The notes beneath the pieces were generated by a model. The model did not search any database and was not told the DNA's origin. It was given only the letters and a program-made list of their open reading frames with translations. Both the position numbers and the translations under genes were made by a program. A stretch of DNA of 64,000 bases, taken from an uncultured Saprospiraceae bacterium. GTDB lineage: Bacteria > Bacteroidota > Bacteroidia > Chitinophagales > Saprospiraceae. Shown here piece by piece: positions 55,238-64,000 of the stretch; position 1 is the stretch's first letter, and the number at the start of each line of letters is the position of its first letter. The DNA is taken from contig CALLPN010000002.1 in NCBI GenBank assembly GCA_938015435.1, positions 1 to 64,000 on the forward strand. Reading direction: 5' to 3'.

Positions 55238-58200
55238 ATGAAAAAGGCACTGATATATATATTTGGTTTGATAACAATCTGTAGTTGTTCGGAAGATAAA
55301 AAGCAAAGCGCTTCAGGAGCTGTATCTACTTCAAAAAATATAGCCCAAAGCAATATATCACTTACGAACCTTAACTCAGATGATACGAATGTAAAGTTTA
55401 CCAATATCATCAATGAAAGTCCTGGTCGCAATGGTCTCAGTTATGATTATATGTATAATGGAGGTGGCGTTGCCCTAGCAGACTTTGATAATGATGGTTT
55501 AGAGGATATTTTCTTCAGTGGCAACGATGCAGCCAATGCGATCTATAAAAATCTAGGTGACATGCAATTTAAAGATGTCACATCATCGGCTTTACCGAAA
55601 ACTCAAAAGTGGACGTTTGGTGTAACCATAGTCGACATCAACAATGATGGTTTCCTAGACATATACTTATGTAATTCTGGTCCGGAGCAAAACGATGATA
55701 GATTACGTAATGAACTGTATGTAAATAATGGTGACTTTACATTTTCAGAGAGAGCCAATCAATATGGCCTAGACATCAGTAGTTATTCTGTTCAAGCGGC
55801 ATTCTTTGACTATGACAATGATGGCGACCTCGATGTATGGATTAATAACCATGGAAACAGTAAAGACATTAACGACCTCATTAATAATAGCGATGCCAAA
55901 GAGGTTAGCAGAAATGGAGCAACAAGACTTGACAAAGTCAACCGAATCAAAGATAATAAAGTGATACGTGGAAAGATCAAATTACTAAGGAGAGATGGAG
56001 ATAAATACACGGATGTCAGTCAAACAGCTGGAGTAAGTACATTAGCATACGGATTGGGTATCTCGATAGCAGACTTCAATGATGACGGCCATTTGGATGT
56101 CTATGTTGCCAATGATTTTTGGATTCCGGATTTCTACTTTATTAATGATGGTAAAGGAAAATTTGTAAATGATAAAGACAAAATAAATCACTCTTCATAC
56201 TATTCTATGGGTGTAGATGCGGCGGATTATAACAATGACAATATTCTTGATCTAGCGGTAGTCGACATGACTCCTAAAGATCATTACAGAAACAAGACAT
56301 TAATGCCTTCCATGGATGTACAACGTTTCAATGTACTAACTGACGTTTTCGATTTTACACGTCAATATATGTTCAATTCTTTTCAAGTTGGTATGGGCGA
56401 TGGCAACTTTGGAGAAATCGCTAATGCATTGGAGGTGAGTCTGACAGATTGGAGTTGGGCGCCACTAATTTTCGACATAGATAATGATGGATACAACGAT
56501 CTATATGTTACTAATGGATATCTTAGAGATTCTAAAAACCAAGACTATCGGTCTCGCCAAAATAGGCTTCGTAGAGAAATGAAAAGAAAGTACACTTTAG
56601 AGGTAGCTCACGAAGAGTTATTAAACTGCCATTCTCAATCTATCGACAATGTGATCTATCAAAACAATAGTTCATTTCAATATGCTGACGTTACAAAAGC
56701 AGCAAGTAATCTTGCACCCACATTCTCAAATGGTGCCGCATATGGAGATTTAGATAATGATGGAGATCTAGATGTAGTGGTCAATAATCTAAATGAACCA
56801 GCTTCAATATTAAGAAATAATAGTAGGAGTAAAAATTACCTCAATGTAAAACTTGAAGCTAAAAATAGAGCTGATATCTTATACAGTAAACTCACGGTAC
56901 ACACCAAAGATCAAATCATTAGAAGAGATTATTCCTTCACTCGAGGATATCTTTCGTACATGTCCGAATTGGCTTCATTTGGAGTAGGAGACGCCACTCA
57001 AATAGAACGATTAGTAATAGAATGGCCAAATGGAACAAAATCCACATTTAATGATCTAGAAGTAAATCAAACGATTACTAAAAATTTTGATTCTATCTCT
57101 AATTTCCAAGATGATAAAACATCTTCGTCGAAACTCTTCACTGATGCAACCAATCTAATGGAGGCCTATAAAGTAACACATGTCGAATCATTTTTCGATG
57201 ACTTTAAGGAAGAAATACTTCTTCCGCAAAAATACTCTGACTTAGGTCCAGCACTTGCCATAACAGATATTGATGGTGATGGATTAGAAGACCTATACAT
57301 AGGTGGCAGTAAAGGCTACCCAGGAAGAATCATCTTAATGAAAGAGAACAAAGTAATCGAAGTTTCCTCTGACATAATGAAACTTCACAGTATATATGAA
57401 GATATAGGTGCGACATTCGTTGATGTAAATTCTGACGGACTTCCTGACCTATACGTAGCCTCTGGTGGCGGTGGAGAGATCAAGGATAAGAATCTGTTAC
57501 AAGATAGACTTTATATCAATACAGGCAATGGAGTATTCAAACACGCGAAAAATGGAATTCCAAAATTGCTTTCAAGTACAAAATCTGTAACTCCGATAGA
57601 CATAGACAATGATAACGATATGGATCTTTTTGTAGCTGGAAGAAATACCCCAGGGCAATACCCACAAAAAGCAACTAGTTACTTACTCGAGAATGATAAC
57701 GGATTTTACAAAAATATAACTCAAAGCATTCTATCAGATCAGCTAGGCAATATGATTACCGATGTTACCGCTGAAGACATCAATGGTGATGGGTATACCG
57801 ATCTTATGATTGTTGGAGAATGGAGTACTCCACAAGTCTTCATAAATGATAAAAATAAATCATTTAACAAACGAGAAGATAATAATCTAGATCAATTAAA
57901 AGGATGGTGGTACTCTGTTACCAAAGGAGATTTCAACAAGGATGGTAAGATGGATTACATTGTTGGAAACCTCGGAACCAATAATAAATTTCATGCTTCG
58001 AAAACAAAACCATTGAAAGTATTGTACGATGATTTTGATGATAATGGAAAACTTGATATCGTATTGACTAAGCAATATAATGGTGTGGAAGTACCTGTAA
58101 GAGGAAAGGAGTGTTCATCAGAACAAATGCCTATGCTCAATGATAAATTTGAAACTTTCGATGCTTTTGCCTCAGCCTCAGTTGAAGATATATTAGGTAA

Positions 58201-58612
58201 GAAAAACGTTAAAAAATCTAAATCTTTAGAGGCCACAGATTTTAGCTCAAAAGTATTATTGAGTAATGGCGATAGCTTTACAGTTAATGATCTACCTTTT
58301 GCTGCTCAATGGGCGCCCATACTTGACAGTCAAGTACTAGATATCAATAATGATGGCAACCTAGATGTGATTATAGCGGGTAACATTTACAATACAGAAC
58401 CAGAAACACCGAGTTACGATGCTAGTAGAGGTGCAATATTATTTGGTAAAGGAAATGGAGAATTTACACCCTTAACTGATATAACAAAAACAGGACTCAA
58501 TCTAAATAAGAATGTTAGAAATATCGGCATTTTAAAACGCCAAAATGGAGCAAAGGTATTGATCGCCGCTAATAACAATTACACCGCACAGCTATACGTG
58601 TTGAACAAATAA
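55238..58612 (+). CDS. CRTAC1-family VCBS/FG-GAP repeat lipoprotein with ASPIC/UnbV domain
   Basis: The 1124-aa protein has a lipoprotein signal (MKKALIYIFGLITICSC). Multiple FG-GAP/VCBS repeats carry calcium-binding loops such as DFDNDGLEDIFFSG, DINNDGFLDIYLC, DYDNDGDLDVWINN and DLDNDGDLDVVVNN, over about 60-480 and again 680-1110. An ASPIC/UnbV segment (SFGVGDATQIERLVIEWPNGTKSTF) lies near 585-615. Such proteins often accompany SusC/SusD-type uptake genes, but none are adjacent here. A surface-exposed, calcium-stabilised ligand-binding role is inferred. Its stop lies 4 nt from that of the convergent gene. Confidence 0.88.
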   Translation: MKKALIYIFGLITICSCSEDKKQSASGAVSTSKNIAQSNISLTNLNSDDTNVKFTNIINESPGRNGLSYDYMYNGGGVALADFDNDGLEDIFFSGNDAANAIYKNLGDMQFKDVTSSALPKTQKWTFGVTIVDINNDGFLDIYLCNSGPEQNDDRLRNELYVNNGDFTFSERANQYGLDISSYSVQAAFFDYDNDGDLDVWINNHGNSKDINDLINNSDAKEVSRNGATRLDKVNRIKDNKVIRGKIKLLRRDGDKYTDVSQTAGVSTLAYGLGISIADFNDDGHLDVYVANDFWIPDFYFINDGKGKFVNDKDKINHSSYYSMGVDAADYNNDNILDLAVVDMTPKDHYRNKTLMPSMDVQRFNVLTDVFDFTRQYMFNSFQVGMGDGNFGEIANALEVSLTDWSWAPLIFDIDNDGYNDLYVTNGYLRDSKNQDYRSRQNRLRREMKRKYTLEVAHEELLNCHSQSIDNVIYQNNSSFQYADVTKAASNLAPTFSNGAAYGDLDNDGDLDVVVNNLNEPASILRNNSRSKNYLNVKLEAKNRADILYSKLTVHTKDQIIRRDYSFTRGYLSYMSELASFGVGDATQIERLVIEWPNGTKSTFNDLEVNQTITKNFDSISNFQDDKTSSSKLFTDATNLMEAYKVTHVESFFDDFKEEILLPQKYSDLGPALAITDIDGDGLEDLYIGGSKGYPGRIILMKENKVIEVSSDIMKLHSIYEDIGATFVDVNSDGLPDLYVASGGGGEIKDKNLLQDRLYINTGNGVFKHAKNGIPKLLSSTKSVTPIDIDNDNDMDLFVAGRNTPGQYPQKATSYLLENDNGFYKNITQSILSDQLGNMITDVTAEDINGDGYTDLMIVGEWSTPQVFINDKNKSFNKREDNNLDQLKGWWYSVTKGDFNKDGKMDYIVGNLGTNNKFHASKTKPLKVLYDDFDDNGKLDIVLTKQYNGVEVPVRGKECSSEQMPMLNDKFETFDAFASASVEDILGKKNVKKSKSLEATDFSSKVLLSNGDSFTVNDLPFAAQWAPILDSQVLDINNDGNLDVIIAGNIYNTEPETPSYDASRGAILFGKGNGEFTPLTDITKTGLNLNKNVRNIGILKRQNGAKVLIAANNNYTAQLYVLNK

Positions 58613-58616
58613 AAGG

Positions 58617-59231
58617 TTAGTCTAAGACGACTTCAATCATCTTGTCTAATCCTTCTGCGTCTTGGAAATTTCGGTCGCTGTATTTATGTGCCATTACTCT
58701 AAGTAAATAAGGTTGATCATCTCTAAGGATTAACTCTGTTGTAATATTACCAAACAGCTGATTTGCAGGCATAGATTGCTGAATCTTGAGCGAAGGTTTA
58801 TGATAATACCTGTAGGTTCTTTGAAGTTGATTTGCAATGTGAGTACTACGTATGTCAGAAAGTTTGACGATATATCTATAGCTTACCAACTGCTGACTTA
58901 TCTTATGTTGTAAACATCTAAAGTCATTGAGCGTGTACTCGTCCTTGAGTCTAGATAGAAGTATGACAAAACCTTTAGAATTATCCTTGTCCATATATTG
59001 AATAGGATCACTAAATCCATTTGTTCCAGTCTTAAAGTGAAAAAAAGCACACTTGATCGCTTTATTCAATTTATCGCTTTGAGGAGTAAGTCTCCATTCT
59101 TGAGTTGCATTCTCCCATCCTTTATGATCAAATGATTCTTTAAGTAAGTGCAGTGGTTTACCTTCCGCTTGTTTTGACTTCGGCCTACCTAATATCCAAT
59201 CCCATAGTTTATTTGGGTTCATTTTCTGCAT
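58617..59231 (-). CDS. Uncharacterised cytosolic protein downstream of cvpA
   Basis: The 204-aa protein has no signal peptide or membrane segment. It has WDWILGRPKSK near the start, a central GFVILLSRLKDEYTLNDFRCLQHKI, and beta-rich C-terminal LILRDDQPYLLRVMAHKYSDR. I do not recognise the family. Its start overlaps the cvpA end by 23 nt (or 14 if the second Met at 59222 is used), so the two are translationally linked. Confidence 0.7.
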   Translation of the reverse strand: MQKMNPNKLWDWILGRPKSKQAEGKPLHLLKESFDHKGWENATQEWRLTPQSDKLNKAIKCAFFHFKTGTNGFSDPIQYMDKDNSKGFVILLSRLKDEYTLNDFRCLQHKISQQLVSYRYIVKLSDIRSTHIANQLQRTYRYYHKPSLKIQQSMPANQLFGNITTELILRDDQPYLLRVMAHKYSDRNFQDAEGLDKMIEVVLD

Positions 59232-59766
59232 CTTGAATTTTTTGATTCACATCATCCATTGCCTCCTTTGTTTTTTCCCAAAAACCTATAAACAAGGGCT
59301 TCAACTTTACGAACACCTCTTGAGAGTGTCGAGGAAGTGGCTCGAGCATGGTATAACTCTTAGATTCAGATTTAGTTTTCTCTTCGAGTAACTTTAAATT
59401 ATCTAAAAAATAGAGACTAAGACTTACGAGCAGAGCAAAAAACGCAGCTTGCAGCGCTCCACCAGCCAGTTTATTGATAGAATTTAGGTTAATAGCCTTA
59501 AATATATCCTCAAGTTTCTTTCCTAAAAACCTTATCAAAGCCATTACAACGATGAATGTAATCACAATAGAGATAATCCAGTTGATCCCCGGATTAACTG
59601 AAATTATGCTATCTACCAAACCTCCTACATGTTCAGCAAGTTTGAGTGTAGCTAGCAGACCGACAAATATCGATGCGGTATCAAATACCGTTTTTATAAG
59701 TCCTCTTTGGAAGCCTATATAAAATCCAAAAGCTAAAACGATCGCTACAATTATATCTAATATCAT
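59209..59766 (-). CDS. CvpA family membrane protein
   Basis: The 185-aa protein has four membrane segments in the first ~125 residues and the CvpA pattern: ILDIIVAIVLAFGFYIGFQRGLI, then LKLAEHVGG, then FIVVMALIRFLGKKLEDI, then GGALQAAFFALLVSL. The C-terminal ~60 residues are a soluble charged tail. CvpA in E. coli is needed for colicin V production, but the family is broadly conserved and linked to envelope homeostasis. It is first of a two-gene unit. Confidence 0.86.
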   Translation of the reverse strand: MILDIIVAIVLAFGFYIGFQRGLIKTVFDTASIFVGLLATLKLAEHVGGLVDSIISVNPGINWIISIVITFIVVMALIRFLGKKLEDIFKAINLNSINKLAGGALQAAFFALLVSLSLYFLDNLKLLEEKTKSESKSYTMLEPLPRHSQEVFVKLKPLFIGFWEKTKEAMDDVNQKIQDAENEPK

Positions 59767-59793
59767 GATTTACAGTTTATTGAATGCAAAAAT

Positions 59794-59807
59794 CTGTCAT
59801 TTGACAG
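59794..59807. promoter_or_regulatory. Small palindrome in the cvpA divergent promoter region
   Basis: ctgtca-tt-tgacag is a perfect 6-bp inverted repeat, 28 nt upstream of the cvpA start. An operator is possible but short sites like this also occur by chance. Confidence 0.3.
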
Positions 59808-59906
59808 TCAAACTAGGTTAAATATTACCTAAGAAGGTGTGATATTATCAAAAATATAGGATTAATTCGTTCTCACCTTATATTTTCATACATTTGAAGT
59901 TAACTT

Positions 59907-60383
59907 ATGAAGTATATTTTCACATACACATTATCAATATTGATGGCATTTAGTGCCATGGCTCAGTCTGATACAGAAATTTCGACTAGAGCATTTCTTA
60001 TTGGTGAAAATGAAGAACACTTCGAATCATTGGTAATAGAGCACAGTGAGCAATTACTTAATGTTTGCAACAACAGTATGGATAAGGCCTATGATTCATG
60101 GGTATCATTACTCAAAGACCTTGAAGGTTTTGCCGAGGATAGACAGTTTGATCTGAAAGGAACTAAAATATGGATCAATATATTTTGGAATGCCGATGGT
60201 AGTATTCGTAATATAGTATACTACCCTAAGCCTAATTCCAAAAATATGGACTTTGCTTTACTTTCTGACTTTTTATCTGATTTCGCGTCTAGTTATCAGT
60301 TCACCTTGACGAATGAGAAGCCTTTTTCACATTATGGAAGTGCCTCTTTTCCTACATTCTACACATTTGCTCAAGATAAGTAG
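59907..60383 (+). CDS. Small exported protein of unknown function
   Basis: The 158-aa protein has a signal peptide (MKYIFTYTLSILMAFSAMAQ). The mature part has a helical segment (FESLVIEHSEQLLNVCNNSM) and a beta segment with WINIFWNADGSIRNIVYYPKPN that faintly recalls TonB C-terminal folds. It is not a family I can name. Its TAG stop shares its G with the GTG start of the next gene (TAGTG), so the two are cotranslated and probably act together. Confidence 0.72.
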   Translation: MKYIFTYTLSILMAFSAMAQSDTEISTRAFLIGENEEHFESLVIEHSEQLLNVCNNSMDKAYDSWVSLLKDLEGFAEDRQFDLKGTKIWINIFWNADGSIRNIVYYPKPNSKNMDFALLSDFLSDFASSYQFTLTNEKPFSHYGSASFPTFYTFAQDK

Positions 60384-61315
60384 TGATTCGACTACTCATT
60401 TCTACATTAATATTATTGGTGCTACAATCTTGTGGTAAGGATGCAAAAGACATTCAGTTTACTGAAATCAATACCCGAACGACCCAAGACATAAGCAATA
60501 TCAACATATTCGATGGCGAGTTGATCGCTGTTGGTGGGGAAGTATTTCAAAGTGGAATTGTCATTACTGGCAAAGAATTAAGCTGGATTACTCAAGACTC
60601 ATTTAGCACCAAACGATTATTTGGGTTAGATTGCAATGAAGACCACTGTGCTGCAGTTGGGCAAGATGGCTTTTACTACACCTATACTAAAGATGAAGGT
60701 TGGATATTCACTAGGCTATCGGAATGGGATTTCCAAAGGGCAATCAGCTTAACTAAGAATCATACTGTCAGCGTCAGCGGTAAATCTTTTACGCAGGGTA
60801 GAATCTATCATATCAATGCATTATCTCAAGTAGATACTGTAATCACACTCACGTCCCAGTTACAGGATGTAACCTCAGTAGATGACAGTACATTCGTTGC
60901 TGTTGGATATGGTACTGTCGTAAGATCGACTGATGGTGGTTATAACTGGCAGCACATCAATATAGAAGGCGACTTCTATCATAGTGTAGATTTTGTAGAT
61001 AATCAACATGGTATCATTGTAGGTCTATCCGGTAGTATCCTATTGACAGATGATGGCGGCAGAAATTGGAACACAATCAAAAATCCATCTTCTATCAGTA
61101 GTAATAGAGCTCAGTTTCTAAGTGTCAAGTACATTAATTCTACTACCATATATATTGTAGGAGACGAAGGCCTTCTTTGGCATAGCACGGACTCAGGGCA
61201 ATCCTGGGAGGCATACAAGGTCGATACCAAGCATAATCTAAATGATCTAGACGAACTAGATGGCAAGCTCTATATCGTTGGTGACAATGGTTTTATGGTG
61301 GTCCTTGATATCTAA
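60383..61315 (+). CDS. Ycf48-like beta-propeller lipoprotein
   Basis: The 310-aa protein has a lipoprotein signal (MIRLLISTLILLVLQSC) and BNR/Asp-box repeats typical of the Ycf48/Hcf136 and sialidase propeller group: STDGGYNWQHI, LTDDGGRNWNTI and STDSGQSWEAY, each followed by hydrophobic strands with GxxG turns. In photosynthetic organisms Ycf48 assists photosystem II, but non-photosynthetic homologs such as this have no known function. The start is GTG, overlapping the upstream stop. Confidence 0.82.
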   Translation: MIRLLISTLILLVLQSCGKDAKDIQFTEINTRTTQDISNINIFDGELIAVGGEVFQSGIVITGKELSWITQDSFSTKRLFGLDCNEDHCAAVGQDGFYYTYTKDEGWIFTRLSEWDFQRAISLTKNHTVSVSGKSFTQGRIYHINALSQVDTVITLTSQLQDVTSVDDSTFVAVGYGTVVRSTDGGYNWQHINIEGDFYHSVDFVDNQHGIIVGLSGSILLTDDGGRNWNTIKNPSSISSNRAQFLSVKYINSTTIYIVGDEGLLWHSTDSGQSWEAYKVDTKHNLNDLDELDGKLYIVGDNGFMVVLDI

Positions 61316-61485
61316 AGATTAATGTTTTAAACAGTTTTACTAATAGATTAAATTCGAATTATTATTACCTAATCGAGCTTATTAGAATCTCCATTCAGCA
61401 AAACAAATTACTTTTTTTTATAATATATAATTCTTACTTTTACACGTTCTAGATTACTCTTTTAGACTACTAAATACACGCGCAG

Positions 61486-63420
61486 ATGGCTGAGGTAACT
61501 TATAATGAAGACAATATAAAATCCCTTGACTGGAAAGAGCATATCCGTATGCGTCCTGGGATGTACATCGGTAAGCTAGGTGACGGGTCATCCCCAGATG
61601 ATGGTGTATATATACTACTTAAAGAGATTATCGATAATTGTATCGATGAATACGTGATGGGCCATGGTAAGAAGATCGAACTAGAAATAAAAGATGGTAT
61701 AGTCTCAGTTAGAGATTATGGTAGAGGTATCCCATTAGGTAAAGTAGTAGACTGTGTAAGTAAGATTAATACAGGTGGTAAATATGATTCTAAGGCATTC
61801 AAAAAATCTGTAGGTCTTAACGGTGTCGGTACCAAAGCGGTAAATGCTTTATCGGAAAGATTCTTAGTACGAGCTATAAGAGAGAATAAAGCTAAAGTAG
61901 CGGAATTTTCTCAAGGTATCTTAGAGAAAGAAAGTAAAATCATAAAGGCGAAGGAATTCAACGGAACGTATATTGAATTTGAGCCAGACAGGTCTATATT
62001 CAACAACTATAAGTATAGACCTGAATATGTAGAATCACAACTCTGGAACTATGCATATCTCAATGCAGGACTCAAAATTATATTTAACGGAAAGACACTA
62101 TATTCCAAGAATGGTCTACTAGATCTACTGGAGCGAAAGACTGACACTGCTGTTCTTCGCTACCCTATTATTCACCTCAAAGGTGAGGATATAGAAATCG
62201 CACTGACCCACGGACAGCAATATGGAGAAGAATATTATGCATTTGTCAATGGTCAGCATACTACTCAAGGTGGAACTCACTTACAGGCATTTAGAGAAGC
62301 AATAGTAAAGACCATAAGAGACTTCTTTGGTAAGAGCTTTGATAGCAAGGATATCCATACTTCTATTATTGGAGCAATATCTGTAAGAGTCGAAGAGCCA
62401 GTATTCGAGTCACAGACGAAAACTAAATTGGGTTCTCAAAATATAGGACCCAAAGGACCAAGTGTAAAAGCCTTCGTACTTGACTTCATGAAGAAAGAAT
62501 TAGATAACTTCCTTCATCAAAACAAAGAAGTATCTGATGCCTTACTCAAGCGTATTCAACAATCAGAACGTGAGCGTAAAGAGATCGCAGGGATTAAGAA
62601 ATTAGCTAATCAACGTGCTAAAAAAGCAAACATTCACAACAAGAAATTACGTGATTGTAGGGTGCATAAAACTTCGAAGACTAGAAGTACAGACGAAAGT
62701 GTAAGACTCGCTAGTATGGTATTCATTACAGAGGGTGACTCTGCCAGTGGATCGATAACTAAAGCACGTAACGTACAGCATCAAGCAGTATTTTCATTAA
62801 GAGGAAAGCCTCTCAACTGTTACGGCATGACAAAAAAGGTAGTTTACCAAAACGAGGAACTCAATCTACTACAACATGCATTAGATATAGAAGATGGCAT
62901 AGAAAATCTCAGATACAATAACGTTATCATTGCTACTGATGCCGATGTAGATGGTATGCACATTAGGTTATTACTTTTGACTTTCTTCTTACAGTTCTTT
63001 CCTGATCTAGTGCGTGATGGTCACCTCTATATATTTAATACACCATTATTTCGTGTGAGAGATAAGAGTAAGACATTTTACTGTTATGATGAGACAGAAA
63101 AACAAGCTGCAATCAAAGCGTTGAGAGGAAAGCCTGAGATTACACGATTCAAAGGACTAGGGGAGATCTCTCCTTCAGAATTTGAAGATTTTATCGGTGA
63201 CGACATTAAGCTAGAGCCAGTAATACTCCAGGACCAAACGAATATAGAAGATGTACTCTCTTACTATATGGGTAAGAATACGCCAGACAGACAGAAATTT
63301 ATTATCGAAAATCTAAAAGTCGAATTGGATCAAATCAAAGAAAAAGAAGTGATGAATCTCGACGACGATTTTGAGCCAACAATCAGAACTGAAGATATTG
63401 CTAACGATATCGTAGGATAA
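61486..63420 (+). CDS. parE: DNA topoisomerase IV subunit B (type IIA topoisomerase ATPase subunit)
   Basis: The 644-aa protein has the GHKL ATPase domain ([53 protein letters not shown]) and transducer. A TOPRIM domain follows, with [12 protein letters not shown] and [16 protein letters not shown]. The length and the NCIDE and YGRGIPLGK variants fit the Bacteroidota ParE type rather than GyrB. It decatenates replicated chromosomes with ParC, which may lie beyond the window. It is followed by a long hairpin and the start of proC. Confidence 0.9.
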   Translation: MAEVTYNEDNIKSLDWKEHIRMRPGMYIGKLGDGSSPDDGVYILLKEIIDNCIDEYVMGHGKKIELEIKDGIVSVRDYGRGIPLGKVVDCVSKINTGGKYDSKAFKKSVGLNGVGTKAVNALSERFLVRAIRENKAKVAEFSQGILEKESKIIKAKEFNGTYIEFEPDRSIFNNYKYRPEYVESQLWNYAYLNAGLKIIFNGKTLYSKNGLLDLLERKTDTAVLRYPIIHLKGEDIEIALTHGQQYGEEYYAFVNGQHTTQGGTHLQAFREAIVKTIRDFFGKSFDSKDIHTSIIGAISVRVEEPVFESQTKTKLGSQNIGPKGPSVKAFVLDFMKKELDNFLHQNKEVSDALLKRIQQSERERKEIAGIKKLANQRAKKANIHNKKLRDCRVHKTSKTRSTDESVRLASMVFITEGDSASGSITKARNVQHQAVFSLRGKPLNCYGMTKKVVYQNEELNLLQHALDIEDGIENLRYNNVIIATDADVDGMHIRLLLLTFFLQFFPDLVRDGHLYIFNTPLFRVRDKSKTFYCYDETEKQAAIKALRGKPEITRFKGLGEISPSEFEDFIGDDIKLEPVILQDQTNIEDVLSYYMGKNTPDRQKFIIENLKVELDQIKEKEVMNLDDDFEPTIRTEDIANDIVG

Positions 63421-63448
63421 TATTTATACTTATGACTTAGAAGCAATG

Positions 63449-63492
63449 TAATTAAATTGGCGACCCTTCTTAAAGTGTCGCCAATTTAATTA
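63449..63492 (+). terminator. Long hairpin between parE and proC
   Basis: A perfect 16-bp stem (taattaaattggcgac / gtcgccaatttaatta) with a 12-nt loop lies 28 nt after the parE stop. The T tract after it is weak, but the long stem in a tandem gap supports termination. Confidence 0.75.
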
Positions 63493-63537
63493 ACGGTATC
63501 TCCCTTTATTACAAAACGAATGACAAACTCTCTATTT

Positions 63538-64000
63538 ATGAAAGATCAAAAAATAGCAATTATTGGATGTGGAAATTTAGGTTTGTCTATTCTAAATGGC
63601 TTACTGAGTAAATCCAATATCCAACCTTCCAATATCACAGTGACCAAGAGAAACATAAAGACTCTGGAACATCTAAGGAATAAAGGTATTCAGATCACTA
63701 CTGATAATATTAAGGCAATCAATGAATCGGAAATTATCATTGTAGCACTCAAACCATATAACATACTCGACATACTCAAAGAACTTAATGGTACACTAGT
63801 CATAAACAAACATATCCTCGTTTCTTTAGCTACAGGAATTTCCTTAGATCAAATACAGGAAACTATTAAGATTCCTATTCCTGTGTTTAGGGCCATGCCG
63901 AATACTGCTGCGGACGTAGCTATGTCTATGACATGTATCTCTTCTCAAAATGCAGATGATCTAACTACAGAAAAAGTAAAACAATGCTTTGATTCTATAG
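63538..64000 (+). CDS. proC: Pyrroline-5-carboxylate reductase, N-terminal part (cut by window end)
   Basis: The frame opens MKDQKIAIIGCGNLGLSILNG, the NADPH-binding Rossmann turn of P5C reductase, and continues SEIIIVALKPYNILDILKEL, LVSLATGISLDQIQ and VFRAMPNTAADV. This last is the conserved R.MPN.... segment, in family order and without stops to position 64000. The enzyme makes proline from pyrroline-5-carboxylate. An in-frame ATG at 63520 would add six residues; the chosen start matches the usual family N-terminus. About 154 codons are visible, a little over half of the expected ~270. Confidence 0.85.
   Translation, partial: MKDQKIAIIGCGNLGLSILNGLLSKSNIQPSNITVTKRNIKTLEHLRNKGIQITTDNIKAINESEIIIVALKPYNILDILKELNGTLVINKHILVSLATGISLDQIQETIKIPIPVFRAMPNTAADVAMSMTCISSQNADDLTTEKVKQCFDSI

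Overview
The window reads as chromosomal DNA of a low-GC Bacteroidota, most likely a marine or aquatic member of the Saprospiria. The basis is three large secreted proteins with type IX secretion (T9SS) C-terminal tails, TAnnTTTG-type -7 promoter motifs, Bacteroidota-type forms of HupE/UreJ, Lon, RNase III and topoisomerase IV B, many short-signal lipoproteins, and weak Shine-Dalgarno sites. No rRNA, tRNA, CRISPR array, transposase, integrase or prophage gene was recognised. It looks like stable core chromosome with decorated intergenic regions.

Layout. 1-5.1 kb: a repeat patch, then an operon of a TMTC-like membrane glycosyltransferase with TPRs and a GH3/serine-hydrolase fusion. 5.4-8.5 kb: a zinc-free MDR oxidoreductase, HupE/UreJ membrane protein, small membrane protein, DUF1801 protein and an unknown membrane protein. 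8.8-12.1 kb: hemA, a MaoC-fold protein lacking its usual histidines, and an FAD amine-oxidase-like enzyme. 12.1-24.3 kb: two giant T9SS proteins flank a fatty-acid oxidation pair (FadN-type and thiolase) with an S23-type four-helix-bundle gene between them. 24.4-26.8 kb: paaG-paaH-paaI. 26.9-28.9 kb: metF and a short-chain polyprenyl synthase. 29.0-29.45 kb: a ~107-bp tandem repeat array. 29.5-36.3 kb: a CarboxypepD_reg-like protein, lon, guaB and a secreted LVIVD-repeat protein. 36.5-40.3 kb: an AbrB-like protein beside a perfect palindrome, a T9SS protein and a relic of a second T9SS tail. 40.5-43.7 kb: fabF-rnc-YdjM-type hydrolase operon. 43.9-46.2 kb: a lipoprotein paralog cluster with two intact and two decayed members. 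46.4-53.1 kb: TetR-TolC-MFP-RND efflux operon. 53.3-64 kb: a serine hydrolase, CRTAC1-like lipoprotein, cvpA, a Ycf48-like lipoprotein, parE and the start of proC.

Working together. FadN plus thiolase can complete beta-oxidation and could also supply the thiolase step missing beside paaGHI. The TetR regulator heads a complete tripartite efflux system with a candidate operator upstream. fabF, rnc and the hydrolase are tightly overlapped.

The most unusual signals are non-coding or decayed. A ~110-bp long inverted repeat occurs twice (39.45 and 53.15 kb), each between convergent genes and in opposite orientation. A structured 107-bp tandem array lies at a gene 3' end and shares a core with the window-start repeats. 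A fossil T9SS tail lies just after an intact one. The lipoprotein family shows stepwise decay. No clearly new multi-gene system (defence, secretion or biosynthetic) could be identified.
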